Source: DATKLX01 sp035542155
GTDB lineage: Bacteria; Chloroflexota; Anaerolineae; Anaerolineales; Anaerolineaceae
Reading direction: 5' to 3'
NCBI GenBank assembly: GCA_035542155.1
Contig: DATKLX010000245.1
Span: forward strand, 1 to 55,715
Length of the DNA: 55,715 bases
Shown: positions 8,697 through 17,881 of the stretch, in pieces
How the letters are laid out: each line of letters opens with the position of its first letter
How positions within the stretch are numbered: the first letter of the stretch is position 1
Notes under the pieces: generated by a model
Databases searched by the model: none
Seen by the model: the letters and a program-made list of their open reading frames with translations, nothing else
Told to the model about the DNA's origin: nothing
Translations under genes and position numbers: made by a program

Positions 8697-9665
8697 ATGC
8701 AGTATCGCAAATTGGGCTGGACGAATCTGGAGCTTTCCACGATTGGCCTGGGAACCTGGGCGCACGGCGGGGGCAACTGGCAGTTCTCCTGGGGCAGCCA
8801 GGACGACGCTGACTCGATAGCCACCATTGAAAAGGCGCTCGATGCGGGGATCAACTGGATCGATACCGCCGCGGTCTACGGTTTCGGGCACGCGGAAGAG
8901 GTGGCTGGCAGGGCGCTGAAAAAGATCGGTAAACGTCCGATCATTGCCACCAAATGCGGGCGGGTGTGGGACGCTGATGGCAGGATCTACGGCCGCCTGA
9001 CGCGCGAAAGCGTGCGCAAGGAGTGCGAGGACTCGCTGCGCCGGCTGGAGGTCGAGGTGATCGACCTGTACCAGATCCATCGGCCCGACCCGGAGAACGA
9101 GCTTGAAGAGAGCTGGGAAGCTATTTCTGAGCTGGTTGAAGAAGGGAAAATTCGTTACGCCGGGGTGTCCAATTTTAACGTGGCTCAGATGGACCACCTG
9201 CGTGGGATCCACCCGATCGCCTCGCTGCAGCCGCCGTACAGCATGCTCAACCGTGACGCGGAGAACGAGTTGCTCAAGTACTGCGCGGCTTCCCAGATCG
9301 GCGTGGTGGTGTACAGCCCAATGCAGAAAGGCCTGCTGACCGGCAAGGTGACCCCGGAATGGGTGGCCGGCCTGCCAGAGGACGATCACCGGCGCAGGGA
9401 CCCGCGCTTTCAGGAGCCGTGGTTATCTAACAATATTCAGCTCGTCGAGCGGCTGAAGGAAATCGCCTTGAGGAATCGCCTTACCGTATCGCAGCTCGCC
9501 ATCGCCTGGGTGCTGCGCCGGCCCGAGGTCACCTCGGCCATCGTCGGCGCCCGCCGCCCGGAACAGATCGAGGAAACCGTAGGCGCCGGGGATGTGACCT
9601 TATCGGAAGAAGATCAGCGCGCGATCGAGGATCTGCTGAGTGAGTATGCGCTGAAGGTGGGATAA
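8697..9665 (+). CDS. Aldo/keto reductase (322 aa)
   Basis: NADPH-dependent (alpha/beta)8-barrel oxidoreductase of the aldo/keto reductase superfamily (YajO/Tas-like group). The catalytic tetrad is seen in order: Asp in NWIDTAAVYGFGHAEEV with its Tyr, Lys in IIATKCGRVWD, and His in DLYQIHRPDPENE. The C-terminal cofactor region (VTSAIVGARRPEQIEE) is present. The start at 8697 has GGAGG 9 nt upstream. It lies on the opposite strand between the E2 and E3 genes and ends one base before the E2 stop codon, so it is probably an insertion into an older dehydrogenase operon. Physiological substrate unknown. Confidence 0.92.
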   Translation: MQYRKLGWTNLELSTIGLGTWAHGGGNWQFSWGSQDDADSIATIEKALDAGINWIDTAAVYGFGHAEEVAGRALKKIGKRPIIATKCGRVWDADGRIYGRLTRESVRKECEDSLRRLEVEVIDLYQIHRPDPENELEESWEAISELVEEGKIRYAGVSNFNVAQMDHLRGIHPIASLQPPYSMLNRDAENELLKYCAASQIGVVVYSPMQKGLLTGKVTPEWVAGLPEDDHRRRDPRFQEPWLSNNIQLVERLKEIALRNRLTVSQLAIAWVLRRPEVTSAIVGARRPEQIEETVGAGDVTLSEEDQRAIEDLLSEYALKVG

Positions 9666-10976
9666 TCAGCCTTCCTGCCAATTTTGTAATATTTCCACCA
9701 CTTTCGCCAGGAAGATATCGGCGGAAGCGCCGTCCAGGATGCGGTGATCGAAGGCCAGCGAGAGGTAGGCCATCGGGCGGATCGCGATCGCATCCTGGAT
9801 GACCACCACTCGCTTCTGGATCGCCCCGATCCCCAGGATCGCGCACTGCGGCTGGTTGATGATCGGCGTGGCGAACAGCGAGCCGGATACGCCGTGGTTG
9901 GTGATGGTAAACGTCCCGTCCTGCACCTCGTCCGGAGCGAGACGGTGGGACCGCGCCCGCTCCGCCAGGTCGTTGACCGCCCGCGCCAGGCCGCTCAGGG
10001 AAAGGTTGTCTGCCCCCTTGATCACCGGGACGATCAGCCCTTCCTCGCCCAGGGAGGTCGCCATTCCGATGTGGATGGTTGGGTGGACCTGGATACCCGC
10101 CTCGCTCCAGGAAGAGTTGACGATGGGATATGCCTTCAGCGCCTCAACCGCCGCGGCAATAAAATACGGCGTGTAGGTCAGGCGGACACCTCGCCGGGCA
10201 TAAGCCTCTTCGTGAGCCGCGCGGTGGGCCACGACCTGGCTCAGGTCAGCTTCCATCACCGTGGTTACATGAGGCGAGGTCTGTACCGATCGGACCATGT
10301 GCCCGGCGATCGCCCGGCGCACTGCGCTGAGCGGGACGACCTGCTCCTGGGCAGGCCCGGCCAGGGGAACGTCTTTTTTCTCTTCTCCAGAAGGAGCCTT
10401 TTCCCCCGCTTTCGCCGGGGAGGGCCTGCCGAAGATTAGCTCGGTGGGCTTAAACAGGTCGCCCTCGACCGGCGTTTCCCAGGCTTCCTGGACCTCATTC
10501 TCGACCTGCTCGACCGGGGCTTGCTCCCGGCCGGCCTGCTGAGCCGGCGCGGGTTCCATTTCCCCGCCATTTCCCTTCGCGGCTGCTTCCAGGTAATCCA
10601 GTATGTCTTTTTTGGTGATCCGTCCCCCGCTGCCGGTGCCTATGACCTGGCTCAATTCGACGTTCTTCTCCCGCGCCAGGCGGGCGACGATCGGGGAGAT
10701 GAAGCCCAGGTCGGAGTCGCGGCCAGGGATATTCTCCCCATGCTGGCCGATCCAGGCGATCACCGTGCCGGCGCGGACCGTTTCCCCTTCGGGGACCAGG
10801 ATCTTCAGCAGGGTGCCGTTCCCCGGGCTGGGGATTTCAGTATCCACTTTATCCGTGTTGATCTCCAGCAAAGTTTCGAATTCATGGATCAGCTCGCCTT
10901 CCTGGTGCAGCCAGCGCGTCACCGTTCCCTCGACCACCGATTCGCCCAATTGGGGCATGATCACTTTAATTGGCAT
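9666..10976 (-). CDS. Dihydrolipoamide acyltransferase E2, branched-chain type (436 aa)
   Basis: E2 core of a 2-oxoacid dehydrogenase complex. It has one N-terminal lipoyl domain (lipoyl Lys in EINTDKVDTEIPS, about residue 43), an E3/E1-binding domain (ISPIVARLAREKNVELSQV through GRITKKDILDYLEA, about 92-130), a flexible Pro/Glu/Ala linker, and a catalytic domain (about 210-436) with the active-site segment FDHRILDGASAD. It transfers the acyl group from lipoamide to CoA. The E1 pair lies 199 bp upstream on the same strand and looks branched-chain-specific, so this E2 probably makes branched acyl-CoAs (isobutyryl, isovaleryl, 2-methylbutyryl). The gap 10977-11175 holds no gene, only low-complexity GAGAGCAGAG-type sequence. 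Confidence 0.93.
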   Translation of the reverse strand: MPIKVIMPQLGESVVEGTVTRWLHQEGELIHEFETLLEINTDKVDTEIPSPGNGTLLKILVPEGETVRAGTVIAWIGQHGENIPGRDSDLGFISPIVARLAREKNVELSQVIGTGSGGRITKKDILDYLEAAAKGNGGEMEPAPAQQAGREQAPVEQVENEVQEAWETPVEGDLFKPTELIFGRPSPAKAGEKAPSGEEKKDVPLAGPAQEQVVPLSAVRRAIAGHMVRSVQTSPHVTTVMEADLSQVVAHRAAHEEAYARRGVRLTYTPYFIAAAVEALKAYPIVNSSWSEAGIQVHPTIHIGMATSLGEEGLIVPVIKGADNLSLSGLARAVNDLAERARSHRLAPDEVQDGTFTITNHGVSGSLFATPIINQPQCAILGIGAIQKRVVVIQDAIAIRPMAYLSLAFDHRILDGASADIFLAKVVEILQNWQEG

Positions 10977-11175
10977 GTTTGAATACCCTCACAAACAAAA
11001 CGAGAGCAGAGAGCAGAGTACGGTTACTTCGTCGAATGGTTTCTTGGTTGCATAGGCAACTGGTTACTCAGCTTTTAAGCTGCCATTGATTGTTTTATAC
11101 TGCTATTTACTATTCTCCATGCTTAGCTCTCTGCCCTCTCTTTTTTCCTCCGTGTGCTCTGTGGTGAAAGCTTTT

Positions 11176-12159
11176 CTAGTATGCCGCCAGGTCGCGGATG
11201 GCTGCCGCAATCTTGTCCGGGTTGAGCATGAACCAATCCTGGAGGGGGTGGCTGTAGGGAACCGCGGGGACTTCTGGCCCAGCCAGCCGGCGCACAGGGG
11301 CGTCCAGGTCGGTAAAGGCGTGCTCAGCGATGACGGCGGAGATCTCGGCGCCGTAACCGCCGGTGAGATTATCCTCGTAGACGATCAAGGCCTTGCTCGT
11401 CTTGCGCACCGAGGCCAGGATCGTCTCCTGGTCGACCGGGTAGAGGGTGCGCAGATCGACGACCTCGACCTCGATGCCATCGGCGGCTACCTGCTCGGCG
11501 GCCTGCAGGGCGTAATAGTGCATGATCCCGTAGGCGAACACGGTCAGGTCGCGCCCGCTGCGGGTCACCTTCGCCGGCCCAATCGGCACTGTGTATTCCT
11601 GGTCGGGCACTTCTCCCTTGATCAGGCGGTAGCCTTTCTTGGGCTCGAAAAAGATCACCGGGTTATTATCCCGCACGGCGGTTTTCAGCAGGCCCTTGGC
11701 GTCGTACGGATTGGAAGGGATGACCACTTTCAGGCCGGGATGGTGTGTAAACAGCGACTCGACGCTCTGCGAGTGGTACAAGCCGCCGCCCACTCCACCT
11801 CCGTAGGGGGCACGGATTACCAGCGGCACCGTCCACTGGCCGTTGGAGCGGTAACACATCTTGGCGGCCTCGTTGACGATCTGATTGATCGCCGGGTGGA
11901 TAAAATCGGCGAACTGGATCTCGCAGATTGGGCGCATCCCGTAGAGGGCGGCGCCAATGCCTACCCCGGCAATCGAAATCTCGCCCAGGGGTGTGTCGAT
12001 CACCCGCTCGGGGCCGTAGCGGTCCAGCAAGCCCTGGGTGGCCCGGAAAACGCCGCCGCGCTTGCCCACGTCTTCTCCCATGACAAACACGTTTTCGTCC
12101 CGCTCAAGCTCGTCATCCATCGCGCTGCGAATGGCCTCGACCAGGGTCATCTCAGGCAT
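11176..12159 (-). CDS. 2-Oxoacid dehydrogenase E1 beta subunit, branched-chain type (327 aa)
   Basis: Transketolase-like E1 beta subunit. It carries the typical blocks: MTLVEAIRSAMDDEL, VFVMGEDVG, the YGGGVGGGLYHSQS loop that faces TPP, FFEPKKGYR and YEDNLTGGYGAEI. FFEPK and YEDN with TGG are characteristic of 2-oxoisovalerate (branched-chain) dehydrogenases rather than pyruvate dehydrogenases. It overlaps the E1 alpha gene by 8 nt, implying translational coupling and an alpha2beta2 E1. Full length for the family. Confidence 0.93.
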   Translation of the reverse strand: MPEMTLVEAIRSAMDDELERDENVFVMGEDVGKRGGVFRATQGLLDRYGPERVIDTPLGEISIAGVGIGAALYGMRPICEIQFADFIHPAINQIVNEAAKMCYRSNGQWTVPLVIRAPYGGGVGGGLYHSQSVESLFTHHPGLKVVIPSNPYDAKGLLKTAVRDNNPVIFFEPKKGYRLIKGEVPDQEYTVPIGPAKVTRSGRDLTVFAYGIMHYYALQAAEQVAADGIEVEVVDLRTLYPVDQETILASVRKTSKALIVYEDNLTGGYGAEISAVIAEHAFTDLDAPVRRLAGPEVPAVPYSHPLQDWFMLNPDKIAAAIRDLAAY

Positions 12160-13159
12160 GGCCCACCTCGCGGATCTGCTCAGCGTAAACGGGGTAGAGC
12201 CCCTCCTCCGGATCGGGATATGGGGCCTCTCCAGCCTGGCGGATCGCCTCCTCGACCATTTTGCGAGCCCGGTCCTCCAGCTCGCGGTAAGCGTCAGCCG
12301 AGAGAATCCCCCGGGTTTCCAGATACGTGCGCGCGATCAGCAGCGGATCTTTCTTTTTGTGCTCCTCGACCTCTTCTCGTGTGCGGTACGAGCGGTCATC
12401 GTCGTCGGAGGAATGCGGGGTAATCCGGTAGGCCAGCGCTTCGATCACGGTTGGCCCCCCGCCGCGGCGCGCGCGGTCTACGGCTTCCTTGACCACCCGG
12501 TAAACGGAGAAGACGTCGGTCCCATCCACGCTCACCCCGGGCAGGCCCAGCCCGCAGGCTTTTTCGGCGACGCTTTTCACCGCCATCTCGCGCTCCTGCG
12601 GCGAAGAGATTGCGTAGCGGTTGTTCTCGATCAGGAAAACCACCGGGAGCTGGTGGATCGCTGCCCAATTGACCCCCTCATACCACTCCCCCTGGGCAGT
12701 CGATCCCTCGCCGACGGTGGTGAGGACCACCCGGTCGTCCTTTTTTAGCTTGATTGCCAGGCCCAGGCCGGCGGCGTGCGAGGTCTGGGTGGCAACCGGC
12801 GCGGAATGGCTGATCACATTGGCCCGGCGGAAGCTCCAGTGGCTGGGCATCTGCCTTCCACCGGAGGTTGGCTCGTCCCGCTTGCCCATCAACCCCAGGA
12901 CAAATTCCAGCGGCGTCATCCCCAGGGCGAACATCAACGCCAGATCGCGGTAGTAAGGGGCGACGAAGTCGCGCCCGCGTTGCAGGGCGAAGCCCGCGCC
13001 CACCTGGATTGCCTCGTGGCCGATCGCGGAGACGTGAAAGGCGATCTTTCCCTGGCGGTGGAGCACCCAGGCGCGCTCGTCGGTGCGGCGCGAAATCAGC
13101 ATCGTCCAGAAGATGTCCAGCATCATCTCTCTGGATAGCTCCGGATTGGGCAGGTCCAT
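12152..13159 (-). CDS. 2-Oxoacid dehydrogenase E1 alpha subunit, branched-chain type (335 aa)
   Basis: TPP-dependent decarboxylating subunit. It shows GGRQMPSHWS, the TPP/Mg motif starting GEGSTAQGEWYEG and ending ENNRYAIS, VDGTDVFSVYRVVKEAV, and the phosphorylation-loop signature YRITPHSSDDDDRSYR. GGRQMPSHWS and the HSSDDDD run are the signature of branched-chain 2-oxoacid dehydrogenase E1 alpha, so 2-oxoisovalerate and related acids are the expected substrates. The ATG follows a strong GAGGAGG site. First gene of the E1 alpha-E1 beta-E2 run. The product could feed branched fatty acid synthesis or valine, leucine and isoleucine breakdown. Confidence 0.94.
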   Translation of the reverse strand: MDLPNPELSREMMLDIFWTMLISRRTDERAWVLHRQGKIAFHVSAIGHEAIQVGAGFALQRGRDFVAPYYRDLALMFALGMTPLEFVLGLMGKRDEPTSGGRQMPSHWSFRRANVISHSAPVATQTSHAAGLGLAIKLKKDDRVVLTTVGEGSTAQGEWYEGVNWAAIHQLPVVFLIENNRYAISSPQEREMAVKSVAEKACGLGLPGVSVDGTDVFSVYRVVKEAVDRARRGGGPTVIEALAYRITPHSSDDDDRSYRTREEVEEHKKKDPLLIARTYLETRGILSADAYRELEDRARKMVEEAIRQAGEAPYPDPEEGLYPVYAEQIREVGHA

Positions 13160-13299
13160 CGATTTTTTCCTCCTCTGGTTTTTCCAAGGTGTTCATCGAA
13201 AATCTGATCTCCTCCCCATCATAAAGTGAATAAAATCACTCCACTAGGTGTAGTTTACCACGCAGCCCAGGGCGGCGCAATTAGGGACATCCCCGAAAC

Positions 13300-13328
13300 T
13301 TGCCCGAAAACACACCCCGTGATAGACT
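13300..13328 (+). promoter_or_regulatory. Promoter of the receiver/transposase-like gene, leaderless
   Basis: TTGCCC (13300-13305), 17-bp spacer and TAGACT (13323-13328). The ATG at 13335 comes 6 nt after the -10 box, exactly where transcription should start, and there is no Shine-Dalgarno sequence. The boxes each match four of six consensus bases. Confidence 0.5.
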
Positions 13329-13334
13329 CTTCTT

Positions 13335-14957
13335 ATGGCTTCAAAGATCATTGTAGCCACCCCTCACCCTGCGTTTGGAGAACTGATCCGCCAGAGCCTG
13401 GAAGAAGTCGGCCCTTACCAGGTGGATGTGGCTGCCAGCCGATCGGAGGCGCTCGAACGCGGCCAGGCCAATCCTTACGATCTGGCTATCCTGGATTCAG
13501 ACATCGATGTAGATGGAGTCCCCTTCCCACTGCTGGTGCGTGAAATTTCGGACCTGATGCCCGGCCGGCCCCTGGTGGTAATCCCTCCAGAGAATGTAAA
13601 AGACCGCGATTCCCTGGCAGGGCTGCCGATCCAGGCATTTCTGAACAAGCCGTTTTATCTGCCAGATCTGATCGAAACCATCGAGAAGCTGCTGCCGCGA
13701 TCCGCGGCTGCCGCTCCCGAGGAAGCCCAGGCGGCTCAGGCGCTGGCCGTCCCAGAGTATGCGCCGCGGGTGAAGACTGCGGCTCCCGCCTGGCTGCTCG
13801 ACCCGAACAGCGTCGAGGAGAGCCTCGAACGCAATGTTTCTGGGACGTCGGCGCTGGCGGCTCTGCTTACCCGCTCCGGACAGGCCTGGGCATATACCGG
13901 AAGCCTGGTCAATAGCAGCGCCGACGAGCTACTGGACTGCCTGACCCACGGCTGGGACTCTCACAGCGGGAACGACCTGGCGCGGTTCGTGCGCCTGGGC
14001 ACCCCGGGCAGACAGTATATGCTCTTTGCGACCTGCCTGGCCGGGGATCTGACACTGGCTCTGCTTTATGAAGCCATGACTCCTTTCAGCAAGATCCGTG
14101 GGCAGGCGGCAAAACTGTCCCGCGCATTGTTGGTGGAACCGCCGCCACCGGAGGCGCCGCCTACCACGCCTGCCGAAGACCTGACCGCGGCGGGATTTGG
14201 GGAAGCTCAGGCCAAAGAGACTGCGCCGGAGGACGCCGGAGAAATTTACGACCTGAACCACGGTTGGGAGGAAGGCGTCGAGCCGCTGCCGCTGAACCTG
14301 CCGCCTCTTCTGGAAGACGTCCCTCCGCCTGATCCGGAAGGATTTCCGCGGCGCGCCTTGGATGCTGCCCCGCCCGCGAATGAAGCGGGCGCCGGGGTTT
14401 CGGCCGGCTCGTGGGTGAACGAAGCCAGCGGTCAACCCACAGATGCCCTGGCGCGAGAAGATTTGTTCCCGGCGAGGGACGCCGCCGATCCGAAAGAAGA
14501 GGAAGAGCCGATCTCCCAGCCGCCAGTCCCGGTTGCTGGATACGAATGGATCGCTGAGCCCCCTGAACTCGAGGAGCAGGCTTATACTTTCATCCTCGTA
14601 CCGCGCCTGCCCACTCATTACCTGACCGGAGAAGTCGCCCGCCAGCTCAGCGAAAGCCTGCCGAAATTCTGCCAGGATTTCGGTTGGAAGCTGGAAGGCC
14701 TCTCGGTGCGGCCAAATTTCCTGCAGTGGAGCCTCAAGCTGCCCCGCGGCACCACCCCGGACAGCGCGGCAAAAATCGTTCGCCTGCAGACTTCGCGGCG
14801 TCTCTTCGAAGCCTTCCCCCCGCTACAGGCAGAAAGCACCTCTACCACCCAGTTCTGGGCGCCGGGGTATCTGATTTTGAGCGGTGTGCAGACCGCGTCC
14901 CCCCAGTTGGTGCGCGAATTTATTACCCAGTCCCGCGAGAAGCTGCGCGCTGACTGA
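13335..14957 (+). CDS. Receiver-domain protein with an inactivated IS200-like (Y1) transposase domain (540 aa)
   Basis: Residues 1-122 are a CheY-like receiver fold: Asp54 in LAILDSDID and Lys105 in LNKPFYLP are kept, but the N-terminal acidic pair is missing, so phosphorylation is doubtful. Residues 125-415 are a Pro/Glu/Ala-rich region with a possible small domain at 165-255. Residues 417-540 follow the IS200/REP-associated Y1 transposase fold block by block: strand FILVPR, then GWKLEGLSV, the position of the HUH motif, LQTSRRLFEAFP (lKg.SSr.lf..fp in the family), FWAPGYLILSGV and REFITQS. The HUH pair is replaced by Phe462 and Gln464, and the catalytic Tyr by Phe529. The spacing between them (65 residues) is close to active enzymes. 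Likely a domesticated, non-cleaving nucleic acid binding domain; the function is an inference. Confidence 0.72.
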   Translation: MASKIIVATPHPAFGELIRQSLEEVGPYQVDVAASRSEALERGQANPYDLAILDSDIDVDGVPFPLLVREISDLMPGRPLVVIPPENVKDRDSLAGLPIQAFLNKPFYLPDLIETIEKLLPRSAAAAPEEAQAAQALAVPEYAPRVKTAAPAWLLDPNSVEESLERNVSGTSALAALLTRSGQAWAYTGSLVNSSADELLDCLTHGWDSHSGNDLARFVRLGTPGRQYMLFATCLAGDLTLALLYEAMTPFSKIRGQAAKLSRALLVEPPPPEAPPTTPAEDLTAAGFGEAQAKETAPEDAGEIYDLNHGWEEGVEPLPLNLPPLLEDVPPPDPEGFPRRALDAAPPANEAGAGVSAGSWVNEASGQPTDALAREDLFPARDAADPKEEEEPISQPPVPVAGYEWIAEPPELEEQAYTFILVPRLPTHYLTGEVARQLSESLPKFCQDFGWKLEGLSVRPNFLQWSLKLPRGTTPDSAAKIVRLQTSRRLFEAFPPLQAESTSTTQFWAPGYLILSGVQTASPQLVREFITQSREKLRAD

Positions 14958-15008
14958 CACCCTGGGGTTGATGGTTCTTTGTAAGCTGGATCACGCGCAT
15001 TTCTGGCA

Positions 15009-15014
15009 TATAAT
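15009..15014 (+). promoter_or_regulatory. -10 box of polA
   Basis: A perfect TATAAT at 15009-15014 lies 29 nt before the polA ATG, with an AAGGCAGG ribosome binding site between. No convincing -35 box is seen 16-18 bp upstream. Confidence 0.5.
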
Positions 15015-15043
15015 TCTTCAACTGAAATAATAAGGCAGGTTTT

Positions 15044-17860
15044 ATGCCTCCAACCCTTTATTTGATTGATGGCCACGGACTGGCCTACCGGACTTATTTT
15101 GCCCTGACTGCCGGTACATCCGGCAGCGACCGCTGGCAGACCTCGAGCGGCGAATCCATCGCCGGGGTCTACGGCTTTGCCTCAGTGCTGCTCAGGATCC
15201 TGGAACAGGATCACCCCGATTACCTGGCGGTCGCCTTCGACACAGGTAAAACCTTCCGCGACGACATGTATCCCGATTACAAGGCCACACGGACCAAGAT
15301 GCCCGAAGATCTGCGCAACCAGATGAAGCGCATCCGTCAGTTAGTCGACGCGTTCAGCATCCCGCGCCTGGAAGTCGAGAGCTATGAGGCGGATGATGTG
15401 CTGGGGAGCGTCGCCCGCCAGGCGTCCACGAGCGGTCTGGGGTCCAAGATCATTACCGGCGACCGCGACCTGCTTCAACTGGTCAACGACCGGGTCGTCG
15501 TTAACCTGGCTGGTGCCAAGCTCTCCGATGCGAAAGATTACCTGCGCGAAGACGTCCTCGAATACCTGGGTGTCTGGCCCGAGCAGGTGGTGGATTACAA
15601 AGCCCTGGTCGGGGACGTTTCGGATAATATCCCCGGCGTCGCGGGGATCGGCGAGAAAACCGCCATTGCCCTGCTGAAAGATTACCCCACCCTGGAGGAG
15701 ATCTACGCCCACCTGGAAGACCTGCCCAACCGGGTCAGAACCCGCCTGGAAACCGGGCGGGATAACGCCTATCTCAGCCAGAAGCTGGCGCGGATCATCA
15801 CCGACGTACCGGTCACCCTGGACCTGGAGAAAGCGCGCACGGGGCAGTACGATCCACAGGCAATCGAGGCGCTCTTCCGCGAGCTGGAGTTCCGCTCCCT
15901 GGTTGCCCGCTTCACGGCGATGATCAAGCCCGTCCAGGCGCCGGTTGTCAAGCCGGCTACCCAGCAATTGTCCTTATTTGGGGAGGAAATCCGCGTGATT
16001 GGCGAGCCCGCCCCGCGCCCTACCACAATCGAAGTTGAGGTGGTGGATACGCCTGCCAGGCTGGACGCGCTGGCGAAAACCCTGCGGTTCGCCAGCCGGA
16101 TCTCTTTCGATACCGAGACCACCTCCACCGACCCGATCCGCGCCGACCTGGTGGGGGTCTCGCTCGCTGTCGCGCCCGGGAAGGGGTACTATATTCCTGT
16201 CGGGCACCAGGACGGGTCGGGAGAGCAGCTTCCCCTCGACCAGGCGCTGGGCGTCCTGGCCGGGCCGCTGACCGATCCGCACATCGCCAAGATCGGGCAC
16301 AACGTCAAGTACGATCTGCTCGTCCTCAAACGGCTGGGGCTGAACGTGGCTCCGCTTACCTTCGACACGATGATCGCCGAGTGGTTGATCAACCCTGCCT
16401 CGCGCAATCTGGGCCTGAAGAACCTGGCCTGGATCCGCCTGGAAGCGGAGATGACCCACATCGAGGAGCTAATCGGCAAAGGCAAGAACCAGCTCAATAT
16501 GTCCGAGGTGCCAATTGAAGCAGCCGCCAGCTACGCCGCCGCCGACGCCGAGACGACCCTGCGCCTGATGGAGGCACTCATTCCCGATATAAAGTCGGGC
16601 AACTGCGAGCGCCTGCTCAATGAGATCGAAATGCCGCTGGTCCCCGTGCTGGCCGATATGGAGCTGGCCGGGATCGCGGTCGACGTCGATTACTTCCGCC
16701 AGATGAGCGAGGATCTGCGCCAGCGGCTGGCGCAGATCGAGCTGAACATCTACGAAGCGGTCGGGACGTCGTTTAACCTGAACTCGCCCCAGCAGCTTTC
16801 GACGATCCTGTTCGAGCGCCTCCGCCTGGAGCCGCCCGACCGGCGCAAGCGCACCGCCAGCGGCCACTTTTCCACCTCAGCCGACATCCTCGACGAGCTG
16901 CGCGGGCAGCACAGCGTGGTCGATTCGATCCTGGAATACCGCGAACTGTCCAAGCTGAAGTCCACCTACGTGGACGCGCTGCCGGCGCAGATCAACCCCG
17001 CCACCGGTCGCATCCACACCTCTTACAGCCAGACCGGATCGGTGACCGGCCGATTGGCCTCCTCGGAGCCGAACCTGCAGAACATCCCCACCCGGACCGA
17101 GTTGGGCCGCCGGGTGCGCAACGGGTTCATCGCCGGGCTGGGGAAGGTCCTCCTTTCGGTGGACTATTCCCAGATCGAGCTGCGCCTGGTGGCGGTCATG
17201 TCGGGGGACGAGGGAATGCTGGCCGCGTTCCGGGCCGGGCAAGACATCCACGCCGCGACCGCGGCCGCCATTTACGGCGTGCCGCTCGACCGGGTGACCA
17301 GAGAGCAGCGCCGGTCGGCGAAGAGCATCAACTTTGGCCTGATCTATGGGATCAGCGCGTTTGGCTTGAGCCGCCAGACCGGCCAGACGCTGGGCGAATC
17401 GGAGAATTTCTCCAAGGCGTATTTCCAGCAGTTCCCGGGGGTCAAGCGTTTCCTGGATGGCATCCGCCGCCAGGCGGCCCAGCAGGGATACGTGGAAACC
17501 ATGCTGGGACGCCGGCGCTATTTCCCCGGTCTGAAAAATCAGACCAACGCCAACCTCCGCGCGCGCGAAGAACGCGAGGCGATCAACGCGCCGGTCCAGG
17601 GCACGGCGGCGGACATCATGAAGATCGCCATGATCCGCGTGCCGGAGGCGCTTGCTGCCGAGGGCCTCACCGGTCAGATGCTGCTCCAGGTGCATGATGA
17701 GCTCGTCATCGAATGTAACGAGGCTGAACTGGAGCGCACCGTGCGGGTCGTGCGCGAGGTGATGGAATCGGCCTATCCGCTATCCATTCCCCTTTCCACA
17801 GAAGCCCGTTTCGGATATAACTGGGGTGAGTTAAAACCCCTTCCAGCCGGTATTTCTTGA
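15044..17860 (+). CDS. polA: DNA polymerase I with 5' nuclease and intact proofreading domain (938 aa)
   Basis: Three domains in order. The 5' flap nuclease (1-290) has DGHGLAYRTYFAL, AFDTGKTFR, EADDVLGS and GDVSDNIPG. The 3'-5' exonuclease (about 330-520) has Asp356 and Glu358 in FDTETT, GHNVKYD, and Tyr/Asp in YAAADAETT, so all four metal and catalytic residues of a working proofreader are present. The polymerase (about 540-938) has motif A VDYSQIELR, motif B RRSAKSINFGLIYG and motif C LQVHDELVIE. Length is typical. It removes RNA primers and fills gaps in replication and repair. Many bacterial Pol I enzymes have lost proofreading; this one has not. The TPR gene follows 21 nt downstream. 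Confidence 0.97.
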   Translation: MPPTLYLIDGHGLAYRTYFALTAGTSGSDRWQTSSGESIAGVYGFASVLLRILEQDHPDYLAVAFDTGKTFRDDMYPDYKATRTKMPEDLRNQMKRIRQLVDAFSIPRLEVESYEADDVLGSVARQASTSGLGSKIITGDRDLLQLVNDRVVVNLAGAKLSDAKDYLREDVLEYLGVWPEQVVDYKALVGDVSDNIPGVAGIGEKTAIALLKDYPTLEEIYAHLEDLPNRVRTRLETGRDNAYLSQKLARIITDVPVTLDLEKARTGQYDPQAIEALFRELEFRSLVARFTAMIKPVQAPVVKPATQQLSLFGEEIRVIGEPAPRPTTIEVEVVDTPARLDALAKTLRFASRISFDTETTSTDPIRADLVGVSLAVAPGKGYYIPVGHQDGSGEQLPLDQALGVLAGPLTDPHIAKIGHNVKYDLLVLKRLGLNVAPLTFDTMIAEWLINPASRNLGLKNLAWIRLEAEMTHIEELIGKGKNQLNMSEVPIEAAASYAAADAETTLRLMEALIPDIKSGNCERLLNEIEMPLVPVLADMELAGIAVDVDYFRQMSEDLRQRLAQIELNIYEAVGTSFNLNSPQQLSTILFERLRLEPPDRRKRTASGHFSTSADILDELRGQHSVVDSILEYRELSKLKSTYVDALPAQINPATGRIHTSYSQTGSVTGRLASSEPNLQNIPTRTELGRRVRNGFIAGLGKVLLSVDYSQIELRLVAVMSGDEGMLAAFRAGQDIHAATAAAIYGVPLDRVTREQRRSAKSINFGLIYGISAFGLSRQTGQTLGESENFSKAYFQQFPGVKRFLDGIRRQAAQQGYVETMLGRRRYFPGLKNQTNANLRAREEREAINAPVQGTAADIMKIAMIRVPEALAAEGLTGQMLLQVHDELVIECNEAELERTVRVVREVMESAYPLSIPLSTEARFGYNWGELKPLPAGIS

Positions 17861-17881
17861 TTGATCGCGACGAGGCCAACA

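Noticed and set aside
11086..12423. 445-codon plus-strand frame opposite the E1 beta gene
   Set aside because: Antisense to well-conserved E1 beta sequence and without protein-like motifs.
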